Assembly: GCA_965261105.1 (NCBI GenBank)
Contig: CBDHCM010000005.1
Location: 62,001-126,000 of the forward strand
Length of the DNA stretch: 64,000 nucleotides
Direction: 5' to 3'
From: Aldehydirespirator sp965261105
Lineage (GTDB): Bacteria > Actinomycetota > Acidimicrobiia > Acidimicrobiales > Aldehydirespiratoraceae
Shown: one piece after another, positions 8,368 to 17,174 of the stretch
How the letters are laid out: each line of letters starts with the position of its first letter
Position numbering within the stretch: the first letter of the stretch is position 1
Position numbers and translations under genes: made by a program
Notes under the pieces: model-generated
Database searches by the model: none
The model's input: only the letters and a program-made list of their open reading frames with translations
Told to the model about the DNA's origin: nothing

Positions 8368-8640
8368 TCACGACGCCTGGCGCTGGGCGCGGGCGGCGTG
8401 CCAGAGATCGTACTGGGCCTGGAGGTTCATCCAGATCTCGGCGTCGGTTTTCAAGAGCTTCGCTAGCCGCAGCGCGGTATCAGCGGTCATGCCGCGCTTC
8501 CCCTGGATGAGTTCGTTCAACCGGTTCCTCGATATTCCCATCTGCGCGGCTGCGTCAACCTGGCTGAGTTCGCCCGGTTGCAGAAAGTCCTTCAGCAGAA
8601 TCTCCCCGGGGTGGGTCGGTGCTCGATGCTTGGGTCGCAT
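8368..8640 (-). CDS. higA: HigA-type antitoxin
   Basis: A 90-aa XRE-family antitoxin starting MRPKHRAPTHPGEILLKDFL. 'HPGEIL' and the HTH (LSQVDAAAQMGISRNRLNEL) are diagnostic of HigA, which neutralises HigB and represses the operon. It follows higB by 21 bp, in the usual toxin-first order. The start at 8,640 is preferred over one five codons upstream because family members begin near this point. Confidence 0.9.
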   Translation of the reverse strand: MRPKHRAPTHPGEILLKDFLQPGELSQVDAAAQMGISRNRLNELIQGKRGMTADTALRLAKLLKTDAEIWMNLQAQYDLWHAARAQRQAS

Positions 8641-8661
8641 GGTCTTCTCCCTCACTCTCTC

Positions 8662-8943
8662 CTAGTGGTAGTCCTCACAGTGAACCTCGTTGGCGTGGCC
8701 CGCGTCGAAGCGGAATGTGATCCGATACTGCCGGTTCACGCGGATGCTGTAGCGGCCCCGCTGGTTGCCCTTGAGGGCTTCCAGGCGATGGAACACCAAC
8801 TGGTCGAGTCGAGACGCGGCGTGGAGATAGTCCAGCCGCCGACGGATGACCGGCCAGAGGTTCCGAGGGAGCCGCCGAGCCGCTGTCGTATTCATGCCCT
8901 CGAATACGTCCTCGGTCGCGGCATCCCGAAACGACCGAATCAC
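8662..8943 (-). CDS. higB: HigB-type toxin (RelE superfamily)
   Basis: A 93-aa protein with a GTG start. IRSFRDAATEDVFEG, then RLDYLHAASRLDQL and RYSIRVNRQYRITFRF are typical of HigB ribosome-dependent mRNA endonucleases. The GTG start directly abuts a perfect 23-bp palindrome at 8,944-8,966, so the transcript may have little or no leader, or the operator may overlap the ribosome-binding region. Confidence 0.9.
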   Translation of the reverse strand: MIRSFRDAATEDVFEGMNTTAARRLPRNLWPVIRRRLDYLHAASRLDQLVFHRLEALKGNQRGRYSIRVNRQYRITFRFDAGHANEVHCEDYH

Positions 8944-8966
8944 GAATACAGTGTAACACTGTATTC
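8944..8966. promoter_or_regulatory. higBA operator palindrome
   Basis: A perfect inverted repeat with arms GAATACAGTGT and ACACTGTATTC around one central base, touching the higB start codon. A TATAAT-like sequence (CATAATATAC) lies just outside it. It is the expected HigA or HigBA binding site. Confidence 0.75.
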
Positions 8967-9132
8967 AGGTATATTATGGGTGGGACAGGGAGGGTAGGAC
9001 GACCCGAATCGCGCCCAATCACGCGTGATCAGGCTCGGCGTATGATGACTGGGACCTACGCAACATTTAACTGCACGGTCGCTGCCTCGGGATCGATCAT
9101 GCTGACGAAGCAGTAGAAGGCGGGCTGGTTCG

Positions 9133-10137
9133 ATGAGCACAGACGAACAGCAGAAACGTGGCGGGTTCGTTCCGGTCGGCCAGATGGCGGCGCGGCTGCC
9201 GGGCATCGACGGGCGGACCCGGTCAATGTCGGCAAACACCCGGAACCATTTCACTGTCCTGAAACAGATCGATCAACTCATTGAAGCGTCGGATGCGGAG
9301 CCCGATCTTGGGTTCATGGCGCGCTTGATGTGCCTCTGCTCACTCCCGCGAACAAATCCGCGCCAGCGGACGCAGTATGTCCGGCGCAACGGGCCGTACA
9401 CGCTCGTGATGAGCGCGACCGGCTATCCGGCGCGCCTACCGTACGGCAACATTCCGCGCCTGCTACTTGCCTGGGTCTGTACGGAGGCGGTGCGGACGCA
9501 ATCGCGCGAGCTGGTCCTCGGTCGGTCGTTGTACGAGTTCATGCGCCGCTTGGGTATGGAGGATAGGAGCGGGGGCGTCAACGGGCAGCGGACGCGGCTC
9601 CGTAATCAGATGACGCGGCTCTTTCGTTGCTCGGTACAGCTCCAGCAGAGCGACGGCGATCACGAAGTCACGGTGTCGTCGCTGATCGCGGACAAGTCGG
9701 AATACTGGTGGCACGCGGCGGAAGGTCCGGATCGGCCGGGGCTGTTCGATTCCACGGTCCGCCTCGGGGAAGAATTTTTCAACGAGATCCTCGCGCATCC
9801 CGTACCCCTCGATATGCACATCCTGCGCTCCCTAAAACGCTCACCGCTGGGCCTGGATTTATACGTGTGGTTGGTGTACCGGACGTTCACGCTGCGCGTA
9901 CCGCTCTGCCTCTCCTGGCGTCAAGTCCTGCGCCAGTTTGGGGCCGATCCGGCGAAGGATAGCCGTAAAAATTCGGTGCAAAACTTCCGCCGGCAATGTC
10001 TGCGTGAAATAAAAAAAATCAAACGCGCGTGGCCGGACCTGTCCTATCACACGGTCACGGGTGGGCTCGTCATCGAGCCCTGTCCGCCTCGCATCCCGCC
10101 CTCTGTTCAGCTCCGTCTCATCGGGGACGGGGAGTAG
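9133..10137 (+). CDS. repA: Plasmid replication initiator RepA
   Basis: A 334-aa protein of the RepA family used by many Gram-negative plasmids. It includes TGYPARLPYGNIPRLLLAWV followed by 'CTEAVRTQSRELVLGRSLYEFMRRLG', and a second winged-helix region with 'DMHILRSLKRSPLGLDLYVW' and 'SWRQVLRQFG'. RepA binds iterons and opens the origin. The matching iterons lie about 4 kb away at 14,166-14,251; an IS1380 copy and an IS1182 relic have been inserted between gene and origin. A 12-bp palindrome (ATCACGCGTGAT, 9,018-9,029) upstream may be an autoregulatory site. It is divergent from higBA and parA. Confidence 0.92.
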   Translation: MSTDEQQKRGGFVPVGQMAARLPGIDGRTRSMSANTRNHFTVLKQIDQLIEASDAEPDLGFMARLMCLCSLPRTNPRQRTQYVRRNGPYTLVMSATGYPARLPYGNIPRLLLAWVCTEAVRTQSRELVLGRSLYEFMRRLGMEDRSGGVNGQRTRLRNQMTRLFRCSVQLQQSDGDHEVTVSSLIADKSEYWWHAAEGPDRPGLFDSTVRLGEEFFNEILAHPVPLDMHILRSLKRSPLGLDLYVWLVYRTFTLRVPLCLSWRQVLRQFGADPAKDSRKNSVQNFRRQCLREIKKIKRAWPDLSYHTVTGGLVIEPCPPRIPPSVQLRLIGDGE

Positions 10138-10380
10138 GTCAAGGCAGCTCGTCGACCGCCGCGTCGAGCGCGCTGGCCGGGATCACCGGCCGGCCATAAC
10201 TGCCAGCCCAAGCCGCAACGGAAAGCGCCGGTCACCCGAAGGGGCGCCGCGAAGCGGAAGTTGACGGGCACTGTGAGTGGAGGCTCGTCCGGGTCTGAAA
10301 CACGGCGCTAGTCCCCTGTGTCTGAAAACGCTTTAAGAAGTGTGCCGGGTGTGATGTATTGGGCGGCATGGCAAGAACAG

Positions 10381-10454
10381 GTCGGCCCGCACGCGCTGCG
10401 CCACGCCATCTCCGCCTACGTGGACGCCCACAATGACGAGGGCAAGCCTTTTAA
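10381..10454 (+). pseudogene. IS630-type transposase tail, part 1
   Basis: Encodes HALRHAISAYVDAHNDEGKP then F at the IS1380 boundary. The other half is at 12,152-12,236. Rejoining the halves after removal of one TTAA gives KPFKWTKRADEILAKVKRF, the usual C-terminus of IS630 transposases. Confidence 0.75.
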
Positions 10455-12147
10455 CCCGGATTATGCGTGAAGGTGCGGTTGAGGGGGAGACACAGGAGCC
10501 TCCGTGTGGTACAAACGTAGTGCACACAACGTTTTAGCCACAACGGAGACCCCTTCGTGATGCCTCACACGATACCACAGACTGTTCTATTCCCGGATCT
10601 GTTCGACAAGCCCCTCGTCGCCACGTTCAACCAGGAACACGCGAGTTCCGACGGCGGCGCCGTCCTGCTCAAGGCGGCCGAGCGCGTGTACGGCTTGGTC
10701 AAGGCGTTCGCCCAGTGTCTGGCCGACAAGCGCGCCGCGGAGAAGATTCGGCACACGTTCGCGGATCTGATCGGCCAGCGGATCTTCGGCATCGCGTGCG
10801 GTCATCCCGATGGCAACGATGCCGACCACTTGGCCGACGACCCCATCCACAAGCTGCTGCTCGGGCGGGACCCGGTGTCCGGCGCGCCCTTGGCGTCGCA
10901 ACCTACGATCTCGCGGTTCGAGAACGGCGCGAGCCGCACCGCGCTCTACCGGATGGGGCGCGAGTTGGCGGCGTGCGTCATCGAGCGGCATCGGCGCCGC
11001 CTGCACGGGCGGGCGCGGCGCGTCACCATCGATCTGGATCCGACCGACGACCTGACGCACGGCGCCCAGCAGCTCACGTTCTTCAACGGGCACTATGGCG
11101 GCTGGTGTTATCTGCCGCTGCTCGGGTTTCTGAGCTTCGACCGCGAGGCGGAGCAGTATCTGTGCGCGGCGGTGCTGCGGCCCGGGAACGCAGTGGCCGC
11201 CGACGGGACCCTCGGGCTGCTGTGTCGGCTGCTCCCGCTGCTGCGGGCGGCGTTTCCGCGGGCGCGGTTTCTCGTTCGGCTCGACGGGGGCTTTGCGACC
11301 CCGGAGGTCTTCGATTTCCTGGATGCGGAGCCCCGGCTCGACTACGTGGTGGCGATGGCGAAAAATGCGGTTTTGGAGCGGCATGCCGAATCCGCGATGC
11401 AGACGGCGCGCACGCAGAGCGAGGTCAGTGGCGAGACCGCACACGTCTATACCGACACCCGCTACGCCGCCCGCACCTGGGGCCATGAGCGCCGGGTGGT
11501 GATCAAAGCCGAAGTGGTCCGCCTCGGCGAACGTGCGCCGCGGGACAACCCGCGCTTCGTGGTGACGAACCTGCGCCAGACGCCGCGTTTCATCTACGAG
11601 AAGGTCTACTGTGCGCGGGGGGACATCGAGAACCGGATCAAGGAGTTGCTCGACGGCCTGCAGATCGACCGCACGAGCTGCTGCCGCTTCTGGGCCAACC
11701 AACTGCGCGTCTTGCTGACGGCCGCAGCCTACGTGCTGATGCAGGAGCTGCGGCTGCGGGCGGCGGGCACCGCGTGCGCCCGCACCCAGGTGACGTGGCT
11801 ACGCGACCGATTGCTCAAGCTCGGGGTCCAGGTCGTCCGCTCGGTCCGCCGGCTCGTTCTGCATCTGCCGCGGGCCACGCCGCAGCGCGAGGCATGGCAG
11901 CGCATCGCCCTCGCACTCGGCGCACGTGCCGGATAGCCCATCCGTCCCGCCGCACCAAGCTCCCTCGGGGACGATACGGACCGTCTCCAGGAGAAGCTGT
12001 CGACACTCGGGCTCACCGCGCCCGGCCATCGCCCCATGGCTCGCCCCGCAACCCCCTCGCAGCCCCCAAATGACGATGGCGAAACCCTGTTCGTCGTCCC
12101 GCCACGCCCTGTCGATCCCGAATATCGAGCTTCAGGAATAATGCGGG
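10455..12147. mobile_element. IS1380-family element, copy 1 (intact, 1,693 bp)
   Basis: Terminal inverted repeats start CCCGGATTATGCGTGAAG on the left and CCCGCATTATTCCTGAAG on the right strand. The target duplication TTAA (10,451-10,454 and 12,148-12,151) is perfect. It is inserted in an IS630 transposase tail. Sequence subtype A (like copy 2). Confidence 0.9.
10557..11936 (+). CDS. IS1380-family transposase, copy 1
   Basis: A DDE transposase of 459 residues. The N-terminus FATFNQEHASSDGGAVLLKA-like region, the 'HGAQQLTFFNGHYGGWCYLP' strand and the C-terminal 'YEKVYCARGDIENRIKELLD' segment (Y-x-R-x-x-I-E signature) identify the IS1380 family. It catalyses cut-and-paste transposition at TTAA-like targets. 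The whole frame is open, so the copy may be active. It starts at a GTG-ATG pair about 100 bp inside the left end. Closely similar copies are at 41,301-42,680, 45,635-47,014 and 59,246-60,625. Confidence 0.93.
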   Translation: MMPHTIPQTVLFPDLFDKPLVATFNQEHASSDGGAVLLKAAERVYGLVKAFAQCLADKRAAEKIRHTFADLIGQRIFGIACGHPDGNDADHLADDPIHKLLLGRDPVSGAPLASQPTISRFENGASRTALYRMGRELAACVIERHRRRLHGRARRVTIDLDPTDDLTHGAQQLTFFNGHYGGWCYLPLLGFLSFDREAEQYLCAAVLRPGNAVAADGTLGLLCRLLPLLRAAFPRARFLVRLDGGFATPEVFDFLDAEPRLDYVVAMAKNAVLERHAESAMQTARTQSEVSGETAHVYTDTRYAARTWGHERRVVIKAEVVRLGERAPRDNPRFVVTNLRQTPRFIYEKVYCARGDIENRIKELLDGLQIDRTSCCRFWANQLRVLLTAAAYVLMQELRLRAAGTACARTQVTWLRDRLLKLGVQVVRSVRRLVLHLPRATPQREAWQRIALALGARAG

Positions 12148-12151
12148 TTAA

Positions 12152-12236
12152 GTGGACGAAAAGAGCCGACGAGATCCTCGCGAAGGTGAAGCGGTTCGGA
12201 CAGCGCACCGTTCAAGTCCACGGTGGCCCCAGATGA
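12152..12236 (+). pseudogene. IS630-type transposase tail, part 2
   Basis: Encodes WTKRADEILAKVKRFGQRTV to a TGA stop at 12,236. It continues the frame of 10,381-10,454 across the IS1380 insertion. 'WTK-ADEIL' is the typical end of IS630 transposases. Confidence 0.75.
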
Positions 12237-12717
12237 CCAACGACTTTTTGAAGAAATCAAAGGTCAAGGGGACTAGCAGCCCTTGGTGAAAGTCGGTTTC
12301 GCCCGGATCGACGGGACCGATCTCTTGTACTACACTGAGCTCCCATGGCGATGGGCACGACCCGCGACGACGGGTCCCAACAAGCGATGTGGGTGGCGAC
12401 GGCGGACCTGCCCCAGGGCGGCGGGCATCCCTTCTATGTTCGCGACCGCGAGCAAGTGACGAATTCTGAGCTTCCGTCGACCGCAAGATGTTGTGGTCGA
12501 CGACGGGCATCGTCGGACCGTCAGCGTGCGCGTGTGCTCGCCGGCGTCAAGGCGCGTCGCTCCGCTCCGCCCCCGCGTCGCGGGGCTCACGGCCTTGGCG
12601 CCGGCTCCGCGCACGCTCGTCCAGACTGGCTCTTGCCGACGATGCCCAATCCTGACCCCCTACATGTTGTGGTCGACGAACTGTCGAGAATGACGCCCTT
12701 TCGGGTGACCGCTGACA
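12237..12717. other. Gap before the IS1182 relic
   Basis: No gene is seen. A 16-bp direct repeat (ATGTTGTGGTCGACGA) occurs at 12,488 and 12,664, 176 bp apart, probably at or near the decayed left end of the IS1182-type element. Confidence 0.4.
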
Positions 12718-13995
12718 CTTCTACGAGCGGCTGAACGAGATACTGGGCGCGGCGGGCTTCGATGCCTTCGTTGAGAAGTTGTGCGCCCCGTTCTATGCGC
12801 GGATGGGGCGGCCGGACCTGGCGCCGGGCCGCTATTTCCGGCTGCTGCTCGTCGGGTATTTCGAAGGTCTGGACTCGGAACGGGCGATCGCGTGGCGGGC
12901 GGCCGATTCGCTGAGCCTGCGGTCGTTCCTGCGTGTGGCGCCGCCGGCGTCGCCGCCGGACCACTCGACGATCTCGCGGACCCGGCGGCTGCTGAGCGTC
13001 GAGGTCCATGAGGCGGTGTTCACGTGGGTGCTGCAGCAGCTTGCCGACGCGAGCCTGGTGCGGGGCAAGACGGTGGGCATCGACGCGACGACGCTGGAGG
13101 CGAATGCGGCGTTGCGGAGCATCGTCCGGCGGGACACGGGCGAGGACTACACGGCGTTCCTAACGCGGCTGGCCGAAGCGTCGGGCATCGCGACGCCGAC
13201 CCGTGCCGAGTTGGCGCGGTTTGACCGGTCCCGCAAGAAGAAGAAAACGACGTCGAACGCCGAGTGGACCCATCCGCATGATCCGGATGCGCGGGTCACG
13301 AAGATGAAGGATGGGCGGACCCACTTGGCCCACAAGGCCGAGCAGGCGGTGGATCTCGAGACCGGTGCGGTCGTGGGCGTGACGCTGCAAGGGGCGGACA
13401 CCGGCGACACGACGACGCTGGTCGAGACGCTGATCGCGGCGGCCGGGAAGGTCGAGGCGGTGCAGCCGGACGGGTCGGGCATCGAGGAACTGGTCGGCGA
13501 CAAGGGATACCACAGCAACCAGACGGTGGTGGACTTGCAGGCCCTGGGATTGCGCAGCTACCTCTCGGAGCCGGACCGGGGCCGCCGGTGCTGGAAGGGG
13601 CGGCAGGCGGCCCGCGACGCCGTCTATGCCAACCGGCGCCGGGTCCGCGGGGCCGTCGCCTGCTGCGGTCCCGGGGGGAGTTGTTGGAGCGGCCGTTTGC
13701 GCATCTGTTCGAAACCGGCGGGATGCGGCGGGTGCATCTTCGCGGGCATCCGAACATCCTGAAGCGGTTGCTCGTGCACGTCGCCGGCTGCAACCTCGGG
13801 CTGCTGTTGCGGCACCTGATCGGCGTCGGCACGCCCCGGAGCCTTCAGGGCCGGGCCGCGGCCCGATTCCGTGCCCTGATCAAACGGTGGCGTGACCTGT
13901 GGGCGCTTCCGGGGCGCTTCTGGACGCCGTTTCTCCCGACGTCGCCGCGGACGGCCTCGTCACCGCGCCATCAGACCTTCCGCCCATCCAGATGA
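12718..13995 (+). pseudogene. IS1182-type transposase, frameshifted
   Basis: Clear IS5/IS1182-superfamily transposase. It includes FYERLNEILGAAGFDAFVEK, GRYFRLLLVGYFEG, VGIDATTLEANAALRSIVRR, HKAEQAVDLETGAVVGVT and GDKGYHSNQ, with the C-terminus FETGGMRRVHLRGHPNILKR. The N-terminus has no proper start, and the frame shifts near 13,650 (after 'ANRRRVRG'), so it is inactive. It separates repA from the iterons. Another C-terminal scrap is at 38,483-38,698. Confidence 0.85.
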
Positions 13996-14128
13996 AACGT
14001 GGAGACTTCCACCTCGGGCTGCTAGCGCGCCGACGTTGTGCCGTGGCGCGACGTTCGGCCGTGGGGTGGGGGTGTCCCGCCCGGCGCGCGGTCGCCGCTC
14101 CTGTGGCCTCTGAGCGCGCCGCCGGGGG

Positions 14129-14300
14129 TTTTCCACAGAAAGGCTGTGAATCGAGGGGTTTTCCGTCGGTTAAACATCTAACCCCTACGAGGCCGATCTA
14201 TCGGTTAAACATCTAACTTTACGGCGGGGGACTATCGGTTAAACATCTAACCCCTACATATAGTACTGATCAAGTACGTACAACCCGACAAGTACGTACA
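14129..14300. other. oriV: Plasmid origin of replication (iterons and DnaA box)
   Basis: Three identical 17-bp direct repeats TCGGTTAAACATCTAAC lie at 14,166, 14,201 and 14,235 (spacing 35 and 34 bp, so on the same helix face to within about a third of a turn). A DnaA box TTTTCCACA is at 14,129-14,137, and two copies of CAAGTACGTACA are at 14,271 and 14,289. This is the standard layout of an iteron-controlled plasmid origin served by RepA (9,133-10,137). Confidence 0.85.
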
Positions 14301-14686
14301 GGCCGGTGCCTGTTCATCTTCTGGTTCACACAAGCCGGAAAAACGGTCGGCCCGACCTGAGATTGAGGGAATCAGTGGGGGGAAGGGGCACTAGCCCTGC
14401 GGATTTTCCTCAGTAAAACGGCGAAAGGGTGTTGCTCCTCCGGCAACACCCACCCCGAAAACGGCCCGGATAGCCTTCACGAGCCGGGCGAGTCAACGGC
14501 TGCGCCGTCCTCCGCTCCGCTCCGGCCCTCCGGGTGACACCCCCGGCCCGCTGCGGCCGGACGGCAGTTAAGGGCCGGCGGGTTCCGCCGGCCCGGTCGA
14601 GTCCGGTCCGGACGGTGACGGACCCGACAGCTCTGGGACGACGCGCCGGCCGGCTCGAGAACACGCTCAGGCCGGCCCGGGGCTCT
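14301..14686. other. Gap with one strong hairpin
   Basis: GC-rich non-coding sequence right of the origin. Apart from the hairpin at 14,572-14,594, nothing is recognised. Confidence 0.35.
14572..14594. terminator. GC-rich hairpin, possible terminator
   Basis: Arms GGGCCGGCGG and CCGCCGGCCC flank a GTT loop. There is no U-tract, so intrinsic termination is uncertain. It lies between oriV and minus-strand genes running toward it. Confidence 0.35.
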
Positions 14687-14851
14687 CTAGCGCGCCCACC
14701 GCCGGCGCGTGCGTTCGGCCAGTTCTGCGCCGTGGCGACACTCGGCCGCTTGCTTGGCGGCATGGGTCACCAGGGCATCCCACGCCTCGGTCACGGCCGC
14801 GGCGACCTGGGTAGCGCGCGTCTCGTCGGCTTTGACGATCCGGGCGCGCAT
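14687..14851 (-). CDS. Small helical protein, unknown
   Basis: A 54-codon frame, MRARIVKADETRATQVAAAV followed by 'TEAWDALVTHAAKQAAECRHGAELAERTRRRW'. It has even amphipathic helix character and high third-position GC, both consistent with a real gene. It follows the exonuclease gene at 14,942-15,490 on the same strand after about 90 bp. No family recognised. Confidence 0.4.
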   Translation of the reverse strand: MRARIVKADETRATQVAAAVTEAWDALVTHAAKQAAECRHGAELAERTRRRWAR

Positions 14852-14941
14852 GGTGTCGAGTCGCTGCCACCACGTCTAAAGAAGGCGGACGAATGTCGGC
14901 CAGCGCAGCAGGCTCGTCGACCGGGCTCGGCCGACAGGGGT

Positions 14942-15490
14942 CTAAACGCGGACCATGGCGCGGGTCGCAGTCCGGTGCGTTCGACGCTTCCCTGGTAGCC
15001 AACCGTCGGCCTGGGCCGCGAGCACGATGCGCGCGCACGCCAGCGCGTCCGCTCCCGCGTCGTGGTGACGGAGCGGGATCCGCAGCCGCCGGCAGACGTC
15101 GGGCAGCTTCGTCGGCCGTATTCCCCACTGGGCTCGGGCGAGCTGCACGGTGCACGTGAACGGCGTCCGTGGCAGGCGCAGCCGGTACCGGGCGCAACAG
15201 GCATGCAGGACGCTCCTGTCGAACGGCGCGTTGTGGGCGGCGACGAACGCCGCGTCGTCGATCCAGGCGCGGAGCGTCGGCCACAGCTCGGCGAAGGTCG
15301 GCGCGTCGTGCACGTCCTCCCAGTCCAGGCCGTGGAGGTCGGTGAACGTAAACTGCGCGGTGGGCGGACGGATCAGGTGGGTTCGCGCGAGGACGACCCG
15401 GCCGTTGCAACCGGCCGCCAGCCCGACCGCGCACGCGCTGTCGCGGCGGGTGGTGGCGGTCTCGAAGTCGATCGCGACGAAGGTGCTCAT
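14942..15490 (-). CDS. DnaQ-like 3'-5' exonuclease
   Basis: A 182-aa protein of the DEDDh exonuclease family (DNA polymerase III epsilon-like). Exo I is FVAIDFETATT (D and E), Exo II is VAAHNAPFDRSVL, and Exo III is HHDAGADALACAR (H and D). The start MSTFVAIDFE places Exo I at the N-terminus, as in stand-alone family members. Such enzymes proofread or degrade single-stranded DNA; on plasmids they are common accessory genes. The C-terminus is basic. Confidence 0.85.
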   Translation of the reverse strand: MSTFVAIDFETATTRRDSACAVGLAAGCNGRVVLARTHLIRPPTAQFTFTDLHGLDWEDVHDAPTFAELWPTLRAWIDDAAFVAAHNAPFDRSVLHACCARYRLRLPRTPFTCTVQLARAQWGIRPTKLPDVCRRLRIPLRHHDAGADALACARIVLAAQADGWLPGKRRTHRTATRAMVRV

Positions 15491-15599
15491 GGCGTTGGGG
15501 CTACTGTTCGCGGGTGGCGCTGATGCGCTGCGGGTCCGACGGGCCGTGAGACCGCGACAAGTGATGGTACGGGGGGCATGGGGAAAGTTCGACAAGTCG

Positions 15600-15764
15600 T
15601 CAGGCCGCGTCCACTGTCTCGGACACATCCGCGGCTACGCCGATCGGTGGACGCCGGATGCGCCTGACGTCGTGGCGGATCGCGTACGGACCATTGAGGC
15701 CGATCCGCCGATCGTTCTCGACGGCGACGTTCTCCGCATCGGTCACCTGGACCGCTTGCAGCAC
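15600..15764 (-). CDS. Possible small protein, unknown
   Basis: A 54-codon GTG-started frame with coding-like third positions, including VTDAENVAVENDRRIGLNGP and 'YAIRHDVRRIRRPPIGVAADVSETVDAA'. No family or good ribosome-binding site is recognised. Directly upstream, another minus-strand frame ends in a zinc-ribbon-like CLRCGSVWRRRRRKTCPSC (about 15,790-15,870) whose own start is unclear. Confidence 0.3.
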   Translation of the reverse strand: MLQAVQVTDAENVAVENDRRIGLNGPYAIRHDVRRIRRPPIGVAADVSETVDAA

Positions 15765-16100
15765 CGGCAGGTCGGCATCAGCATGTCACCAAGCAGAACG
15801 CCACGTCGTCGAGTCTGCAGCTCGGGCAGGTCTTTCGGCGGCGCCGGCGCCAGACCGAGCCGCATCGGAGGCAGCACCGGAGGTGGAGGTCCTGCCATCG
15901 GCCGAGACGGCATCGTGGCCGGCGGGCCGGCCGCGCTACCGGGTCAACCGTGGTCGGGGAGTGGTCCGGGTCGGGCCGGCGCCGTCCCCGGTCATGCGGG
16001 CGGCGGTCCTTCGCGTCGTAGTCCGGCAGATCTGGTTCGCCAGCACTGCGAGCGTCACGGCGTGCGACATCTTGAGTCGCCGGACGGGCGGCCGGTCGCG
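15765..16100. other. Region of unclear coding
   Basis: All frames are open because of the high GC. The only protein-like signal is a minus-strand C-x2-C...C-x2-C zinc-ribbon tail ending at 15,778. I cannot choose a reliable gene model. Confidence 0.3.
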
Positions 16101-16556
16101 ATGTCGACGTGCGTGCTCGTCGGCTGGTTGATCTACCCTCGCGCGAACGACCTGGGCTGGACGGCCGGATATTCTCGGCCGAAACGCTGGCGCGGGGATG
16201 GCGGGCTAGACGCTCGGTCGTTCCGCGCGCCGGTTCACGTACTCGTCGAGGCGTTGCGCATCGTGCGAGCGGTGCGGGACAGTCGACGCAAGCCGAGAGG
16301 GCGAGGCGCTGAGTGTCGTGGTGCGGCGGGCGCTCCGGCGGGCGGGTCGCGGAGGCGGGCGCGTGATCGACGTGGACCTGGGCGGGAGCTCGACCGGCTG
16401 TTCGTGGCCAGCGGCGCCCCGCAGGGCGAGGACAAACAACGGGCGGCTGACCAGTTGCGGCGGGCGGTCGCGCTCGACCGCGGCGGTGCACCTTTGCGCG
16501 CTCTGGCTTCTGGTTCGCGCGGCGGTGACTTTGACGGCCGGTCGCCGAAGTGGTGA
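16101..16556 (+). CDS. Hypothetical protein, uncertain
   Basis: A 151-codon frame starting MSTCVLVGWLIYPRANDLGW. Its C-terminal part, GRELDRLFVASGAPQGEDKQ followed by 'RAADQLRRAVALDRGG', looks like genuine amphipathic coding. It ends 18 bp before the acidic microprotein gene, so the two may be co-transcribed. The middle is arginine-rich, and a frameshift or a different start is possible. Confidence 0.35.
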   Translation: MSTCVLVGWLIYPRANDLGWTAGYSRPKRWRGDGGLDARSFRAPVHVLVEALRIVRAVRDSRRKPRGRGAECRGAAGAPAGGSRRRARDRRGPGRELDRLFVASGAPQGEDKQRAADQLRRAVALDRGGAPLRALASGSRGGDFDGRSPKW

Positions 16557-16574
16557 CACGACAGGGAGGGGCGC

Positions 16575-16703
16575 ATGACAGACGACTACCGCGAGGACGA
16601 CGACGACCGCGACGACGACGACGAGGAGGAAGAGGACGACGACGACGACCGCGAGGACGACGAGGACGTGCTGCAGTGTTGCGGCGATCTTCGTTGGCGA
16701 TGA
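16575..16703 (+). CDS. Extremely acidic 42-aa microprotein
   Basis: ATG is preceded by a good Shine-Dalgarno sequence (AGGGAGGGG). The product is almost entirely Asp/Glu with a few Arg residues in its first 31 positions (MTDDYREDDDDRDDDDEEEE and on), followed by VLQCCGDLRWR. The repeated GAC/GAG codons could arise from simple-sequence expansion, but the start, the ribosome-binding site and a non-repetitive tail suggest expression. Acidic microproteins can mimic DNA or chaperone histone-like proteins; no homologue is known to me. Confidence 0.5.
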   Translation: MTDDYREDDDDRDDDDEEEEDDDDDREDDEDVLQCCGDLRWR

Positions 16704-17174
16704 ACGTGGCGACTAGCTCTCACGCGAAGACCTCGCGGTGCGCCTTGTGCTGGCGCTGCCGGGCTGCCGGGCGCGCGCCCGTTGGGGTACGTGTGGTCCG
16801 TTGTGTCCCCTCGGCTGCCGGGTGTTGCGACGGGCGCGCGCGGCGGGGCGTTCCATCGGCGTTGCCGTCTTCGCTCGAGTTCGTGCTGCCGGCCGAAGAC
16901 GGGCGCTTGTGGCCCGGCGGGAAGCGCGCCGGCTGGAATCGGAGGCATGACCTGGCGACCGGTGCGCCGCTGAATCGATCGCCACGCCGACCTGATCCGC
17001 CTTACCCGCCGCAAAGGACAGAAGCGGGATCGGCCGGGTCAGCCGTCCGCCGGGTGAGCGTCGCTCCACAAGATGTCGCGTGTCACGTCTGCACGAGGCT
17101 CGTGGTCCTCGTGCCCGTGGACCGGCGGCAGCGCACACCCCTTTCAGTGATCGTCGACGCGGTATGTCCAGCGA
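16704..17174. other. Gap without a recognisable gene
   Basis: GC-rich, with overlapping open frames on both strands. None shows a convincing start or a conserved motif. Confidence 0.35.
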
